From Bacillota bacterium (GTDB lineage Bacteria; Bacillota; Bacilli; Alicyclobacillales; SLC66), in NCBI GenBank assembly GCA_021797415.1, contig JAJZZT010000235.1:1-15224 (forward strand): a DNA stretch of 15,224 bases. Direction: 5' to 3'. Below the pieces are notes generated by a model. It was not told the origin of the DNA. It ran no database searches and saw only the letters and a list, made by a program, of their open reading frames with translations. The position numbers and the translations under genes are program-made. Below are positions 1 to 7,309 of the stretch, piece after piece; the stretch's first letter is position 1; every line of letters starts with the position of its first letter.

Positions 1-56
1 TTCAAGTTGCCTTCTTTGATATACTTGCGAATCTGCTCCTTGGATACAAGTTCCAT
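1..56 (-). CDS. IS256-family (mutator-type) transposase, N-terminal fragment
   Basis: Only the first 18 codons are in the window, reading MELVSKEQIRKYIKEGNL on the minus strand from an ATG at 56-54. A good ribosome binding site (GGGAGGACAA in minus-strand sense, about 63-72) lies at suitable spacing upstream. The opening resembles IS256/mutator-family transposases, which often begin with a short MELVxKEQIR-like helix before the conserved domain. The DDE catalytic residues are off the window. The family call rests on this short start plus the terminal repeat upstream, so it is recognition, not proof. Confidence 0.6.
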   Translation of the reverse strand, partial: MELVSKEQIRKYIKEGNL

Positions 57-124
57 CCGTGTTGTCCTCCCAACGTGAACTCCCTTTCGGGGTATCGGGA
101 GTTTACACAAACTATTTTACACCC
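1..124 (-). mobile_element. 5' end of an IS256-family insertion sequence (partial)
   Basis: This is the end of an insertion sequence that continues off the left edge. On the minus strand the visible end reads GGGTGTAAAATAGTTTGTGT from about 124 downward, followed by an AT-rich stretch with a TTTACACAAA-like core and then the transposase start. IS256/mutator-type elements commonly have terminal repeats of this GTGTAAAA kind. The outer tip is placed at 124 because the GGGT motif ends there and a foreign reading frame begins at once on the other side. The second terminal repeat and the target duplication lie outside the window, so the exact boundary is uncertain by a few bases. Confidence 0.6.
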
Positions 125-564
125 TCGTCGGGAAGTTAACGGTTAAGACCGCTTCTTACGCCGAGAGTGCTGCCCAATCCCAATTGGGATGGAGAATATC
201 GCCATTCGGCGGGAGCCCGACGGTATCGGCCCAATCGGTTGTTCAGCAACTGACAGCATTCGATCCAACGGATACTCAGAAGGCGGGCAGTATCACTGCT
301 GTGGCGTGTGTATTGTCAAACTTCCCGGCCAAGTTGGTCGATCCTGCGTATCTTAACTCTGGATTGGATCCAAATATTCAGGAGGTTGGTCCCAAGAATC
401 ACTCTGTACTTAATAACGTGCCCGTATGGATCGTAACGCTGCACGGCGTCTCCGTTCAGCCCTTGTCGGGAGTAGGAATTACTCCAACGCAGGTTCCGGA
501 TTGGATTGCATTCGTGTATGACGCAACCACGGGTAAGTACCTTGCCTCATTCACGCTTCACTGA
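125..564 (+). pseudogene. 3' remnant of an interrupted, probably exported protein gene
   Basis: An open frame runs from the IS tip without a stop to TGA at 562-564. Part of it can be read from a TTG at 184, but the frame is already open at 125 (VGKLTVKTASYAESAAQ..). I read this as the C-terminal part of a longer gene whose 5' part was separated by the insertion sequence. The residues contain a segment PVWIVTLHGV, then VPDWIAFVYDATTGKYLAS. This strand-turn pattern recalls PepSY-like or similar small extracytoplasmic domains ending in a D-x-x-T-G-K turn; that comparison is weak. No ribosome binding site precedes the TTG. Composition is lower in GC than the genes to the right. Confidence 0.55.
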
Positions 565-673
565 ATATTTCAGACTCGATAATAAGAATCAAACATCAAA
601 TTCAATCCAAAACATCTTCAGAGAGCTTTCTGTCCATTCCTTTATTAGTAATCGGGAAATAGCGAGGAGGGGG

Positions 674-1138
674 ATGCCAGTGCAATTTCCACCGAAAGGC
701 TCATTGTTGCTGTCCTGTGCTTTGTCCACCACTCTTTTTTGTGCAAACCCATCCATGGCTGCGAGCCAGCTTCACGAGAATGCCAGTACTCCCAGAGCCG
801 CGGTTCAGTATTTCATTTCCAACGTGGAACGGGATGACTTCGCCAGGGCAGCAGACTTTGCGATATACCAGCAGTTCAAAACGCGGCAACAGGTTCTTTC
901 CTTTCTAAAAGGGTTCGCTGGTCCTGATCGAGTTCTTCAATATCGTGTCATACGGGTGGAACCCTCTCCCGCGAAACCGTTTCTCAACAGGACCTTCGTT
1001 ACTATATTCCTGAAGCAGAGATTTGGAAAGCGCGTATTCGCAGGGAATCAAGTGGTGGAGACGATCAAGCGCCAGGATCGATGGTTCGTCTACGTGCCAA
1101 CGCCGAATTTGGCGAGGCAACTTGCGCACAAAGGGTAG
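674..1138 (+). CDS. Small exported protein, possibly NTF2-like
   Basis: About 154 residues. The N-terminus carries a lysine (PPKG) followed by a hydrophobic stretch (SLLLSCALSTTLFCA) and an ASQ-type cleavage region, which indicates a Sec signal peptide; a cysteine inside it could also suggest a lipoprotein. The mature part begins with STPRAAVQYFISNVERDDFARAADF, a helix pair typical of NTF2-like/DUF4878-type extracytoplasmic domains, then predicted strands ending in QDRWFVYVP. The fold is inferred only from this pattern. The ATG at 674 is very close to AGGAGG (665-670); GTG at 680, two codons later, has better spacing (about 9) and may be the true start. A longer open frame from 506 lacks such a site and would bury the signal peptide. 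It lies 32 bases ahead of the ABC permease gene and may be the exporter's extracellular partner. Confidence 0.7.
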   Translation: MPVQFPPKGSLLLSCALSTTLFCANPSMAASQLHENASTPRAAVQYFISNVERDDFARAADFAIYQQFKTRQQVLSFLKGFAGPDRVLQYRVIRVEPSPAKPFLNRTFVTIFLKQRFGKRVFAGNQVVETIKRQDRWFVYVPTPNLARQLAHKG

Positions 1139-1170
1139 ATCTGCTGCACCGTCCGGAGGTGAAACTTGAC

Positions 1171-2052
1171 ATGCTGCGCGCTGAACTGTACCGGATAGTG
1201 CATCGGAAGTGGTTTTATCTGTTCCTCGGCGCCGGTGTATGCGTGGGACTGGGAGGATTTGTACAGCAACAGTTCACCCAGATTTCCATGGGATCGGCCC
1301 CGCATGAATACAACGGAGTCTACGTTTTTCTGCAGATTTTCGGCGCAAACTTCAACTCGTTTTGGGGCGGGGTAATTCCGCTGATCGCCGTGTTGGCGGC
1401 GAGCGATCTGCTTTGCGCCGATTTGGCGACGGGATTTTCGATGCCCATGATGCTGCGCGTCGGTGTGCGAAAATACTTTGTGGACAAATTTATCGCGAAT
1501 GCCATCGCCGTGTTTATGGGTACCGTGATATTTCTCACCATAGACCTTGGCATAGCCATTTTGTGGCGCGGCGACCTGCAGTGGCCACCGATCCTGAAGT
1601 TTGTCATGATCAAGGGATTGCCTCAGTTGACCCACGGGGAAACGGCTTTTTCCGGGGTCATCCGATCATCCTACCAACCGCTGGTGTTGCCGTGGCTGTT
1701 CTGGCATGTCCCGTATGCCTTCACTGCGCTGGAGATCGTGATCAATGGCCTGGTGCTGACGACCGTGTCCAGCATAGCCGTCATCGCGGCGCTGTGGATT
1801 CGCAACCGCTACCTGGTCCTGGCGACTCCCTTTCTTGTCTACTGGGCTCTGAACGTCGGTCTCCAGTTCATGCACTTGTTTCAGTGGATACCCACCTCCA
1901 TGGGGGGATCCTTTTTCTTCACAACGGCGCCGTTTACCGCGATTCTGCTGTATTGGACCGTGCCCCTGGCCCTGCTGTTCCTGATCCTCCTGCTTGCGGC
2001 GCCCCGCCGCTATCTGAGGCTGTCGCTCAGCCCCAAAGAGACCAACCGCTAA
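1171..2052 (+). CDS. ABC-2-type exporter permease subunit
   Basis: A 293-residue integral membrane protein. Hydrophobic spans are visible at about residues 14-31, 64-82, 107-132, 187-210, 214-235 and 252-277, giving roughly six membrane helices with a larger external loop at about 135-175. This matches the ABC-2 permease pattern of bacitracin/antibiotic exporters and ABC lantibiotic-immunity systems. The ATG at 1171 is chosen because CGGAGGTGA (1154-1162) sits 8 bases before it; the open frame extends upstream to 1081 but would overlap the preceding gene. The gene for the ATPase follows 16 bases later, so the two are almost certainly co-transcribed. The substrate cannot be read from sequence. 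Confidence 0.8.
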   Translation: MLRAELYRIVHRKWFYLFLGAGVCVGLGGFVQQQFTQISMGSAPHEYNGVYVFLQIFGANFNSFWGGVIPLIAVLAASDLLCADLATGFSMPMMLRVGVRKYFVDKFIANAIAVFMGTVIFLTIDLGIAILWRGDLQWPPILKFVMIKGLPQLTHGETAFSGVIRSSYQPLVLPWLFWHVPYAFTALEIVINGLVLTTVSSIAVIAALWIRNRYLVLATPFLVYWALNVGLQFMHLFQWIPTSMGGSFFFTTAPFTAILLYWTVPLALLFLILLLAAPRRYLRLSLSPKETNR

Positions 2053-2068
2053 GGAGAGTAGCGCCGAC

Positions 2069-2725
2069 ATGAACATGCTGGAGATTCGGAACGTAAGACT
2101 GGCGCTCAAACGACGGCCCATCTTGAGCGGCGTGAACCTGACCATTGATCGACCGGAGATTGTGGGGATTGTCGGTCCCAACGGATCGGGCAAGACCACC
2201 CTTTTGCGTGCCGCATGCGGTCTGGCGCGCTGTGACGGCGGGAGTGTTTCGGTTTTAGGAACGCCGGTGTCACACGGCGGCCGAATTCCGCGGGGAATCG
2301 GCATCGTGTTTGATCCGCCCGCACTCATCGCGGACCTGACAGGACTGCAGAACCTGATCGCCATTTCCAAGATACGCAATGAAATGTCGTCGGCCGAATG
2401 CAGGCATCTTTTAACGAAGATGGGACTGGATCCGGCCGACAGGAGGCGCGTGTCCCATTATTCGCAGGGAATGAAAAAGCGGTTGGGCATTGCCATCGCG
2501 TCCATGGAGAATCCAAAGGTCGTACTGATGGATGAACCGACCAACGGCCTGGATCCGGAAGGTATCGTGTCCTTGAGGTCCTGGCTGGCCGACCTGAAGG
2601 CGACCGGCGCGTGCGTCGTGGTCGTCGGGCATTACTTGGAAGAAATGCGCATTGTTTGTGATCGCATCCTCATGATGAAAGACGGGACACTTCACGCCGC
2701 CTCCAAGGTTGAATCGACGTCCTGA
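2069..2725 (+). CDS. ABC transporter ATP-binding protein (BcrA/DrrA-like)
   Basis: A 218-residue nucleotide-binding subunit that would power the neighbouring permeases. Walker A is GPNGSGKT (36-43), the ABC signature is YSQGMKKRLG (131-140), Walker B is VVLMDE (151-156), followed by PTNGLDPEG, and the switch histidine is His188 in VVGHYLEEM. The Q-loop position reads IVFDPPALIADL (79-90) without the usual glutamine, a variation seen in exporters of the bacitracin/lantibiotic group. It is short for the family because it ends soon after the switch region and lacks the C-terminal extension of many BcrA proteins. The start is ATG 2069, with AAGGAGAG (2051-2058) overlapping the stop of the upstream permease gene. 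Confidence 0.93.
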   Translation: MNMLEIRNVRLALKRRPILSGVNLTIDRPEIVGIVGPNGSGKTTLLRAACGLARCDGGSVSVLGTPVSHGGRIPRGIGIVFDPPALIADLTGLQNLIAISKIRNEMSSAECRHLLTKMGLDPADRRRVSHYSQGMKKRLGIAIASMENPKVVLMDEPTNGLDPEGIVSLRSWLADLKATGACVVVVGHYLEEMRIVCDRILMMKDGTLHAASKVESTS

Positions 2726-2772
2726 GGCGTCTGGGCGTCCGTGTACGATCAGCTCGCCATGGAGGTCGGCAG

Positions 2773-3531
2773 ATGTTTTTGGAATTGTTCTACTGGAACA
2801 TGTCCGCGAGATTCAGGCGTGTGCCCTTTTTTCTGGGATCTGCCGTGATCGTCGCCTATCTTCTGGCGCAATCCCTGTCGCAATACGCGTCGTCCGCAGG
2901 TTCTCCGCTGTTGACCACGGTGGCAGTTTTGGGCAGAGTGCGCAGCCTCACATTCGTGCTCATCGTGTTGGAGACGATGGGGTTTCGCGCCATGTACGGC
3001 AATGGTGCGGTTCACATTCTCCTGCGCTCAGGCAGCAGGCGCCGATTCTGGATGAGCAGACTGTTGGCGACTCTCGCGCTGTCAGGCCTGTCGGCGCTGC
3101 TCATGATCGTCGTCTCGCTGTCGATGGACGTGATGGTGAAACATGTAGGGCCATGGCACGCCGGATCAGGAGCACACGCCCCGCATATGGTCCCATCAAG
3201 TTCCGTGGCGGTCATGTTTCTTCTGCTGACGAGCGGAATCGCGGCGATTCTGGTGCTGATGGATGTGCTGCAAATCCTCTTTTCCAGCGCATTTCTGGCA
3301 TACGTCTTCGTGACGACCGTGCAGATCGTTTCGCTCATCAGCCATGCTCTATTGACCGGGGAGACGGCGGAAACCATCTTCCGCATCTCTCCGTTTTTGC
3401 GCCTGTCCTTGATCGACAATTCTATCCAGCATGAGCAACCCGCGCACTCGATCGAATATCTCTTGTTGTTTCTCGCCGTGGAATCGCTCGCGGGCTGGTG
3501 GCTGGTCAGTTACAGGAACATCGATGGGTGA
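2773..3531 (+). CDS. Second membrane subunit of the ABC exporter
   Basis: A 252-residue hydrophobic protein. Clear membrane segments lie at about 17-35, 47-68, 96-118, 147-170, 173-195 and 227-245. It opens with FLELFYWNMSARFRR, a short cytoplasmic helix of the kind that begins ABC-2 permeases, and holds a charged cytoplasmic loop (RSGSRRRFWMSR, 85-96) after the second span. I do not recognise a named family, but its position 47 bases after the ATPase gene, its size and its topology make it a permease-like partner. The start is ATG 2773 with GGAGGT (2761-2766). A 241-residue frame overlapping it in another register (2709-3434) has no membrane pattern and is a shadow. Confidence 0.7.
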   Translation: MFLELFYWNMSARFRRVPFFLGSAVIVAYLLAQSLSQYASSAGSPLLTTVAVLGRVRSLTFVLIVLETMGFRAMYGNGAVHILLRSGSRRRFWMSRLLATLALSGLSALLMIVVSLSMDVMVKHVGPWHAGSGAHAPHMVPSSSVAVMFLLLTSGIAAILVLMDVLQILFSSAFLAYVFVTTVQIVSLISHALLTGETAETIFRISPFLRLSLIDNSIQHEQPAHSIEYLLLFLAVESLAGWWLVSYRNIDG

Positions 3532-3545
3532 AGGGGACTGTCCAG

Positions 3546-4253
3546 ATGTTTCTCACTCTTTGGCTGTGTGCGTGGCGCAGGCGGTATTGGGCATTCGCGC
3601 TGGGGGTTCTGGCGCTGGTCGACCTGTCGGCGGTGCTTTCATTGCCACATGCTCCGTTTTGGATTGCGGCGATTGGCACGCCTGATCGCGGCGTATATCC
3701 GTTTGCTCTTGTCTGGATCGCGTCCAATGCGCTGTTCAACTGGATCGCCATCGACTGGCTGTGGAACTCGTGGAGGATATGGCGTGTGCACTGGCGGATA
3801 AGAGGCTGGAACATGCGGCGCTCATGCTGGGAACTGTGGCGATTCGCCTTCTCGAACAGCGTCACTCTTGTGACGGTGGATGTGGCGCTGTGCGCGGCGC
3901 TGCCCCTGCTGATCAGACAGCGGTGGGCGGCGGGTGATTGGACCGGCCTGTTGCAGATGGCCGTCCTCTGGTTCCTCGGAGTCACCGCGATGAGCTGGTT
4001 GTCATTCCTTGTGAGCGCGATCGCCGGGAATCCGTACGCGGGTTACGGCGCATCCTGCCTGGTGCTTCTGATCAGCGGGTACGGCTTCCCGTACCTCCTG
4101 TGGTCGCCGGGCGCCCAATGGATGTACGGGGCGCATCAGCTTGCGGCGGGGTCCCGCTATCTTTACTCTTTTGCCTACCTCATACTCCTGAATCTCGTGT
4201 TGTTTTTGGGGTCCCTCCTCTGCGGCCATTTGCTTGGCGACAGAGCCAACTGA
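3546..4253 (+). CDS. Third membrane subunit of the ABC exporter
   Basis: A 235-residue hydrophobic protein beginning MFLTLWLCAWRRRYWAFALG, the same kind of short N-terminal helix plus basic patch seen in the two upstream permease-like genes. Membrane segments lie at about 14-32, 52-71, 107-121, 137-160, 169-186 and 209-230. The protein is very rich in tryptophan. ATG 3546 is chosen because AAGGGGA (3531-3536) precedes it at good spacing; a longer reading from 3498 overlaps the upstream gene. It starts 14 bases after the preceding stop, so it belongs to the same transcript. I do not recognise a specific family. It is the last gene of the cluster, and no terminator hairpin is obvious after it. 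Confidence 0.7.
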   Translation: MFLTLWLCAWRRRYWAFALGVLALVDLSAVLSLPHAPFWIAAIGTPDRGVYPFALVWIASNALFNWIAIDWLWNSWRIWRVHWRIRGWNMRRSCWELWRFAFSNSVTLVTVDVALCAALPLLIRQRWAAGDWTGLLQMAVLWFLGVTAMSWLSFLVSAIAGNPYAGYGASCLVLLISGYGFPYLLWSPGAQWMYGAHQLAAGSRYLYSFAYLILLNLVLFLGSLLCGHLLGDRAN

Positions 4254-4361
4254 ATGTAGTCTGTTCCATGTCCCCCAGGGGCGTTCAGGTTCACCTTGTG
4301 AATTCCGCTTCGACAGGGATCAGCAGTGTAACCGGGGCGGCGGGGGCGCATTCATCACCCA
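4254..4361. other. Convergent intergenic gap
   Basis: About 108 bases separate the last exporter gene from the convergent acetyltransferase gene. I see no stem followed by a T run in either direction, and no gene. Confidence 0.5.
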
Positions 4362-4892
4362 CTATATGGAGGGCGATGGTGAATAGACTCCTACAACTGC
4401 ACTTCTGCGTTCCAACAATAGAACGTCACGCCACATGCCGTTCATTTGGCCGATGCGTTCTCTGCGGCCGACTTCCCGAAAACCAAATCTCTTGTGCAGC
4501 TCAAGACTGGCGTTGTTCTCTGGGAAAATCCCCGATTGCAGAGTCCAAAATCCCTGTGCTTCACTGTCTTCAATGACCCGGTGCAGGAGACGACGCCCCA
4601 CCCCGCCGCCGCGATGATGTTCGCTCACATAGACGCTCACCTCGGCCACGCCGGCGTACACGCATCGACTTGAAGTCGGGCTCAAAGCCGCCCAGGCTAT
4701 CACGGTTCCCTGTGAGCGCGCAACCAGGCGACACTCCGATACATGACCTTTATCCCATTCGTCCCAAGACGGAGCGTCTTGTTGAAACGTTGCATTTCCG
4801 GTTTTTATTCCTTCCAGATATATTCGCCGAACATCCTCCCAATCGTCTTCATGCATTCGGTCAATTTCTATAGATTCGTCCACGCCAATCAT
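4362..4892 (-). CDS. GNAT N-acetyltransferase, phosphinothricin/methionine-sulfoximine type
   Basis: A 176-residue GNAT-fold enzyme that would transfer acetyl from acetyl-CoA to an amino group. The N-terminal part has IDRMHEDDWEDVRRIYLEGI and the TGNATFQQDAPSWDEW segment characteristic of the Pat/Bar/MddA group. AEVSVYV (84-90) leads to the acetyl-CoA pyrophosphate loop RGGGVG (94-99), and the C-terminal signature NNASLELHKRFGFREVG (126-142) is typical. Known members acetylate phosphinothricin, methionine sulfoximine or methionine sulfone; the substrate here is unproven. The ATG at 4892 has GGAAGG directly abutting it, which is too close. GTG at 4883, three codons in, has the same motif about 9 bases upstream and is a likely real start. 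The last ~15 residues (SAVVGVYSPSPSI) are an unusual tail. Confidence 0.88.
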   Translation of the reverse strand: MIGVDESIEIDRMHEDDWEDVRRIYLEGIKTGNATFQQDAPSWDEWDKGHVSECRLVARSQGTVIAWAALSPTSSRCVYAGVAEVSVYVSEHHRGGGVGRRLLHRVIEDSEAQGFWTLQSGIFPENNASLELHKRFGFREVGRRERIGQMNGMWRDVLLLERRSAVVGVYSPSPSI

Positions 4893-5514
4893 CCTTCCGG
4901 CGTCAATAACATCGAGTGATTGAGTTGTATTGAAGGCAAGGGCGCCTATCTTGAAAATGAGGGTCAGGGGCTAGCCGCCAGTATCCCTTTGCTCCTGCTC
5001 GGACACCGCTATCTTGAAAATGTCTTCTGCCAGCCGTCGCCATCCCCTTTGCTCCTGCTCGGACACCGCTATCGCTAAACTCGCGACGAGCACAGGGGAT
5101 GACGACGCCTCAGCGAACCTTGTCCATGGCGCAAAACTCGCCGGGCACAGGGCAGGGCGTCGGCCCGGCAAATTTTCATCCTGCCGATGGTGGCGCGCCC
5201 GCCTGATGGAACGCGCATTTACATGGTTCGCCGATGTGCGGATGCGCCGCACATGGCGGTCTCTCATGAGAATCTCACTTATTATACACGATGATGGTCA
5301 TGACCCGGCAGATCCGGTTCAGCCATATTTTCATGCTCCGGCGAGCGGCGCCGGGACATCCGGGTGATGCGTCCGCAACTGCCCCAGGGCAAGCGATTCG
5401 CGCTGGGCATGGGCGCGGACGGATGGTAACATACGGGATGAACCACCCAGGCACTATTTTTCGTCGGAGATCGAATTCCGAGAAGCCATTCACAGTCGAG
5501 GAGGGTGCTCCCCC
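4893..5514. other. Gene-poor intergenic region
   Basis: Some 620 bases without a convincing gene. The left part holds a tandem repeat (see that entry). Open frames of 98 residues on the minus strand (5267-4971) and 117 residues on the plus strand (5014-5367) exist, but they are rich in Arg, His and Ser and look like chance frames in GC-rich DNA. The tail of the minus-strand frame encodes IAVSEQEQR twice because it crosses the repeat. A TATAAT (minus strand, 5286-5281) lies just upstream of that frame, so a small gene cannot be excluded, but it is not supported. From 5368 to the ribosome binding site of the next gene I see nothing specific. Confidence 0.4.
4946..5073. repeat. Degenerate ~60-bp tandem repeat
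   Basis: A 29-base sequence starting CCCTTTGCTCCTGCTC occurs exactly at 4985-5013 and again at 5045-5073, a period of 60. A second shared word, CTATCTTGAAAATG, occurs at 4946-4959 and 5009-5022, a period of 63. Together these give about two and a half copies of a degenerate unit. The second copy also forms an imperfect inverted repeat with the flank: 5041-5054 (CATCCCCTTTGCTC) pairs with 5088-5101 at 13 of 14 positions. No coding role is apparent. Confidence 0.75.
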
Positions 5515-6498
5515 GTGAAAGCTGTCGCAACGAGGAACCCAGGCGGTCCTGAAGTACTCACCATCATGGATGTCGCCCCTCCGGCGATGAAACCCGGACA
5601 CGTCCGCCTCCGGGTTCGCGCCGCAGGGCTCAATCGCGCAGACTTGCTCCAGCGGCGCGGACTCTACCCCCCGCCTGCCGGCGAGTCGGAGATTCTCGGG
5701 CTTGAAATAGCCGGCGAAATCATCGAGAGCGCTCCCGATGTGACTGGGTTTGCAGCAGGCGAACGGGTATGTGCACTGTTGCCCGGCGGCGGCTATGCGC
5801 AGGAAGCGGTTGTCCCCGCAGGTCTGGTGGCCCGCCTGCCCGCCAATCTGAGTTTTGAGGAAGGCGCATCCATCCCCGAGGTCTTTCTCACCGCCTACTC
5901 CAATCTTGTCTGGCTGGGCGGAATGCAAACGGGGCGCCGGGTTCTGATTCACGCCGGCGCCAGCGGGGTGGGCACCGCAGCCATCCAACTGGTCCGCGAA
6001 CTCGGCGGTCGCTCGATCGTGACAGCGGGCACTCCGGAAAAGCGGGCCGCATGCCTCGCCATCGGCGCCGATCAGGCGCTCGACAACAAGCAAGGGCCCT
6101 TTCTGAACGATGTCCTCTCCTGGTCGGGAGACGAAGGTGTTGACATCGTTCTGGACTTTGTCGGCGCCCCTTATCTGGAGCAGAACCTGCGCGCCCTCGC
6201 AGTCGACGGACGTTTGGTGGTGATCGGAACCATGGGCGGCGCCGTAGCCGACCAGGTTGATCTCGGACTCTTGCTGCGCAGGCGGCTCCAGATCATCGGA
6301 ACGGCCCTGCGGTCGCGCACTCTGGATCAAAAGGTGCGATTGACCAACGAATTCTGGAATTTCGCCGCGCCGCGATTTTCTGACGGAAGACTTCGACCGG
6401 TTGTGGATCGGGTTTTTGCCATGCCGGACATGGCAGAGGCGCACCGCCGCATGGAGAGCAACCGGAATATCGGCAAAATCGTCCTGCGCGTCGATTGA
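5515..6498 (+). CDS. Quinone oxidoreductase, PIG3 type (zinc-free MDR family)
   Basis: A 327-residue medium-chain reductase that probably uses NADPH to reduce quinones or similar electrophiles in the cytoplasm. The N-terminal catalytic domain carries AAGLNRADLLQRRGLYPPP (36-54), the hallmark of the PIG3/Qor subgroup, and EILGLEIAGEI. The nucleotide-binding domain shows the Rossmann loop HAGASGVGTAAIQL (146-159), followed by GTPEKRAACLAIGAD and the C-terminal EAHRRMESNRNIGKIVL. Zinc ligands of alcohol dehydrogenases are absent, as expected. Length and ends match the family, so it looks intact. The start is GTG 5515, with AGGAGGGTGC (5499-5508) before it. No recognisable promoter was found. A 389-residue antisense frame (6444-5275) is a shadow. 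Confidence 0.93.
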   Translation: MKAVATRNPGGPEVLTIMDVAPPAMKPGHVRLRVRAAGLNRADLLQRRGLYPPPAGESEILGLEIAGEIIESAPDVTGFAAGERVCALLPGGGYAQEAVVPAGLVARLPANLSFEEGASIPEVFLTAYSNLVWLGGMQTGRRVLIHAGASGVGTAAIQLVRELGGRSIVTAGTPEKRAACLAIGADQALDNKQGPFLNDVLSWSGDEGVDIVLDFVGAPYLEQNLRALAVDGRLVVIGTMGGAVADQVDLGLLLRRRLQIIGTALRSRTLDQKVRLTNEFWNFAAPRFSDGRLRPVVDRVFAMPDMAEAHRRMESNRNIGKIVLRVD

Positions 6499-6514
6499 GC
6501 GCGGCGCACCCGGT

Positions 6515-6727
6515 ATGAACTATTCTGCGAATGTGCCCAGTGTTCACGATCTCAACGAGATGCTGAAGAAGGTCGTTGACTTGGCCAAGTTCAAAGCAAA
6601 ATCATCCGGGACGTCCATTGTGTATGAGGTAAACAAAAGGCTCATCCGGGAATATCCAGATGGAAAGAAATATGAAATTATCCGCGATGGAAACGGATGT
6701 CAGAGGGAAGTCCAATTCGATGAATAG
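6515..6727 (+). CDS. 70-aa putative antitoxin/partner of the zeta-like kinase
   Basis: A 70-residue hydrophilic protein, MNYSANVPSVHDLNEMLKKV.., whose second half reads as a small beta unit (VYEVNKRLIREYPDGKKYEI). I do not recognise a named family. Small proteins with a REYPDGxxYEI-like motif directly upstream of zeta-type P-loop proteins are familiar to me, but this is recollection. The stop at 6725-6727 overlaps the start of the downstream gene (ATGAATAG, 6720-6727), so the two are translationally coupled, as in toxin-antitoxin pairs. The ATG at 6515 has no clear ribosome binding site. It lies 17 bases after the oxidoreductase stop and may depend on translation from that gene. An earlier open frame (6401) overlaps the oxidoreductase. 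Confidence 0.6.
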   Translation: MNYSANVPSVHDLNEMLKKVVDLAKFKAKSSGTSIVYEVNKRLIREYPDGKKYEIIRDGNGCQREVQFDE

Positions 6728-7172
6728 TCGCCCCTTGATGACCGTCTTCGCCGGAACGAACGGCGCCGGTAAGAGTACGATCACCTCGGTATTGTTAGAA
6801 CACCTGTATTTAGGCGAGGTAATTGACGCCGACGCAATTGCCAAGGAGATTAATCCGGCTTCGCCAGAAAAGGCTAACTGGGCCGCTGGCCGTGAAGTGA
6901 TCAAGCGGGTTGAAAAGTGCATTCACACGCAGCGTGATTTTTCGGTGGAGACAACACTTGCAGGCGGCAACGCTGTGAGACAAATGCAGACGGCGAAGAA
7001 TCATGGTTTTGAGATTGCTCTGTATTATGTTGCTCTTTCCAACGTCGAACTTCATGTTTCGCGAGTGGTTACCCGTGTTCAGGCAGGTGGCCACTCCATT
7101 CCAGAACAGGTCATAAGGAACCGTTATGCGCGCTCGTTCGAGAATCTGGCCATCGCGATCTCACGCCACTGA
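6720..7172 (+). pseudogene. Zeta-toxin-like P-loop kinase, C-terminally truncated
   Basis: A 150-residue P-loop protein of the zeta-toxin/COG4185 type. Walker A is AGTNGAGKST (11-20); acidic DADAIAKEINP (36-46) and FSVETTLAG (74-82) match the substrate-binding segments, and RVQAGGHSIPEQVIRNRY (119-136) is the conserved lid region with the catalytic arginines. Zeta toxins phosphorylate UDP-N-acetylglucosamine and block peptidoglycan synthesis; whether this one does is unknown. Full-length relatives are usually about 190-200 residues. Here the frame stops soon after RSFENLAIAIS, where an IS3-type sequence begins, so roughly 40-50 residues are missing. The start is ATG 6720, with GAGGGAAG about 9 bases upstream; a longer reading from 6660 overlaps the partner gene. 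Confidence 0.75.
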
Positions 7173-7309
7173 CGCAGTTGATTAACGTGAGCACCGAACT
7201 CGGAGGCGATTTGACTCATGATTCTCTGTTCCTTGAGAATTTCCAGCACAGCCTGGACTTTTTGAACGACCTCTTTTAGGTCCGTCGAATACCTTCTTCT
7301 GGTTGTCAA
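7124..7309 (-). pseudogene. IS3-family OrfA (helix-turn-helix) fragment
   Basis: A 61-residue frame on the minus strand, from a TTG at 7309. The residues TTRRRYSTDLKEVVQKVQAV, then QRIMSQIASEFGAHVNQLRQW, are the N-terminal half of an IS3-type OrfA, including the recognition helix (SQIASEFGAHVNQLRQW). OrfA proteins normally run to about 90-110 residues and hand over to OrfB by frameshifting. Here the real homology ends around REIAM, and the last residues (ARFSNERA) are antisense of the zeta-like gene. It cannot encode a working transposase. Confidence 0.7.

Noticed and set aside
1666..2379. 237-residue minus-strand open frame
   Set aside because: Spans the permease/ATPase boundary on the opposite strand, where both sense genes have clear motifs and ribosome binding sites.
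4985..5073. 29-base repeat with a 31-base spacer as a CRISPR array
   Set aside because: Only two exact copies, the spacer itself shares words with the flanking sequence, the repeat does not resemble known CRISPR repeats, and no cas gene is in view.
5275..6444. 389-residue minus-strand open frame
   Set aside because: It lies antisense to the complete quinone oxidoreductase gene, has no family motif, and is explained by GC-rich codon bias.
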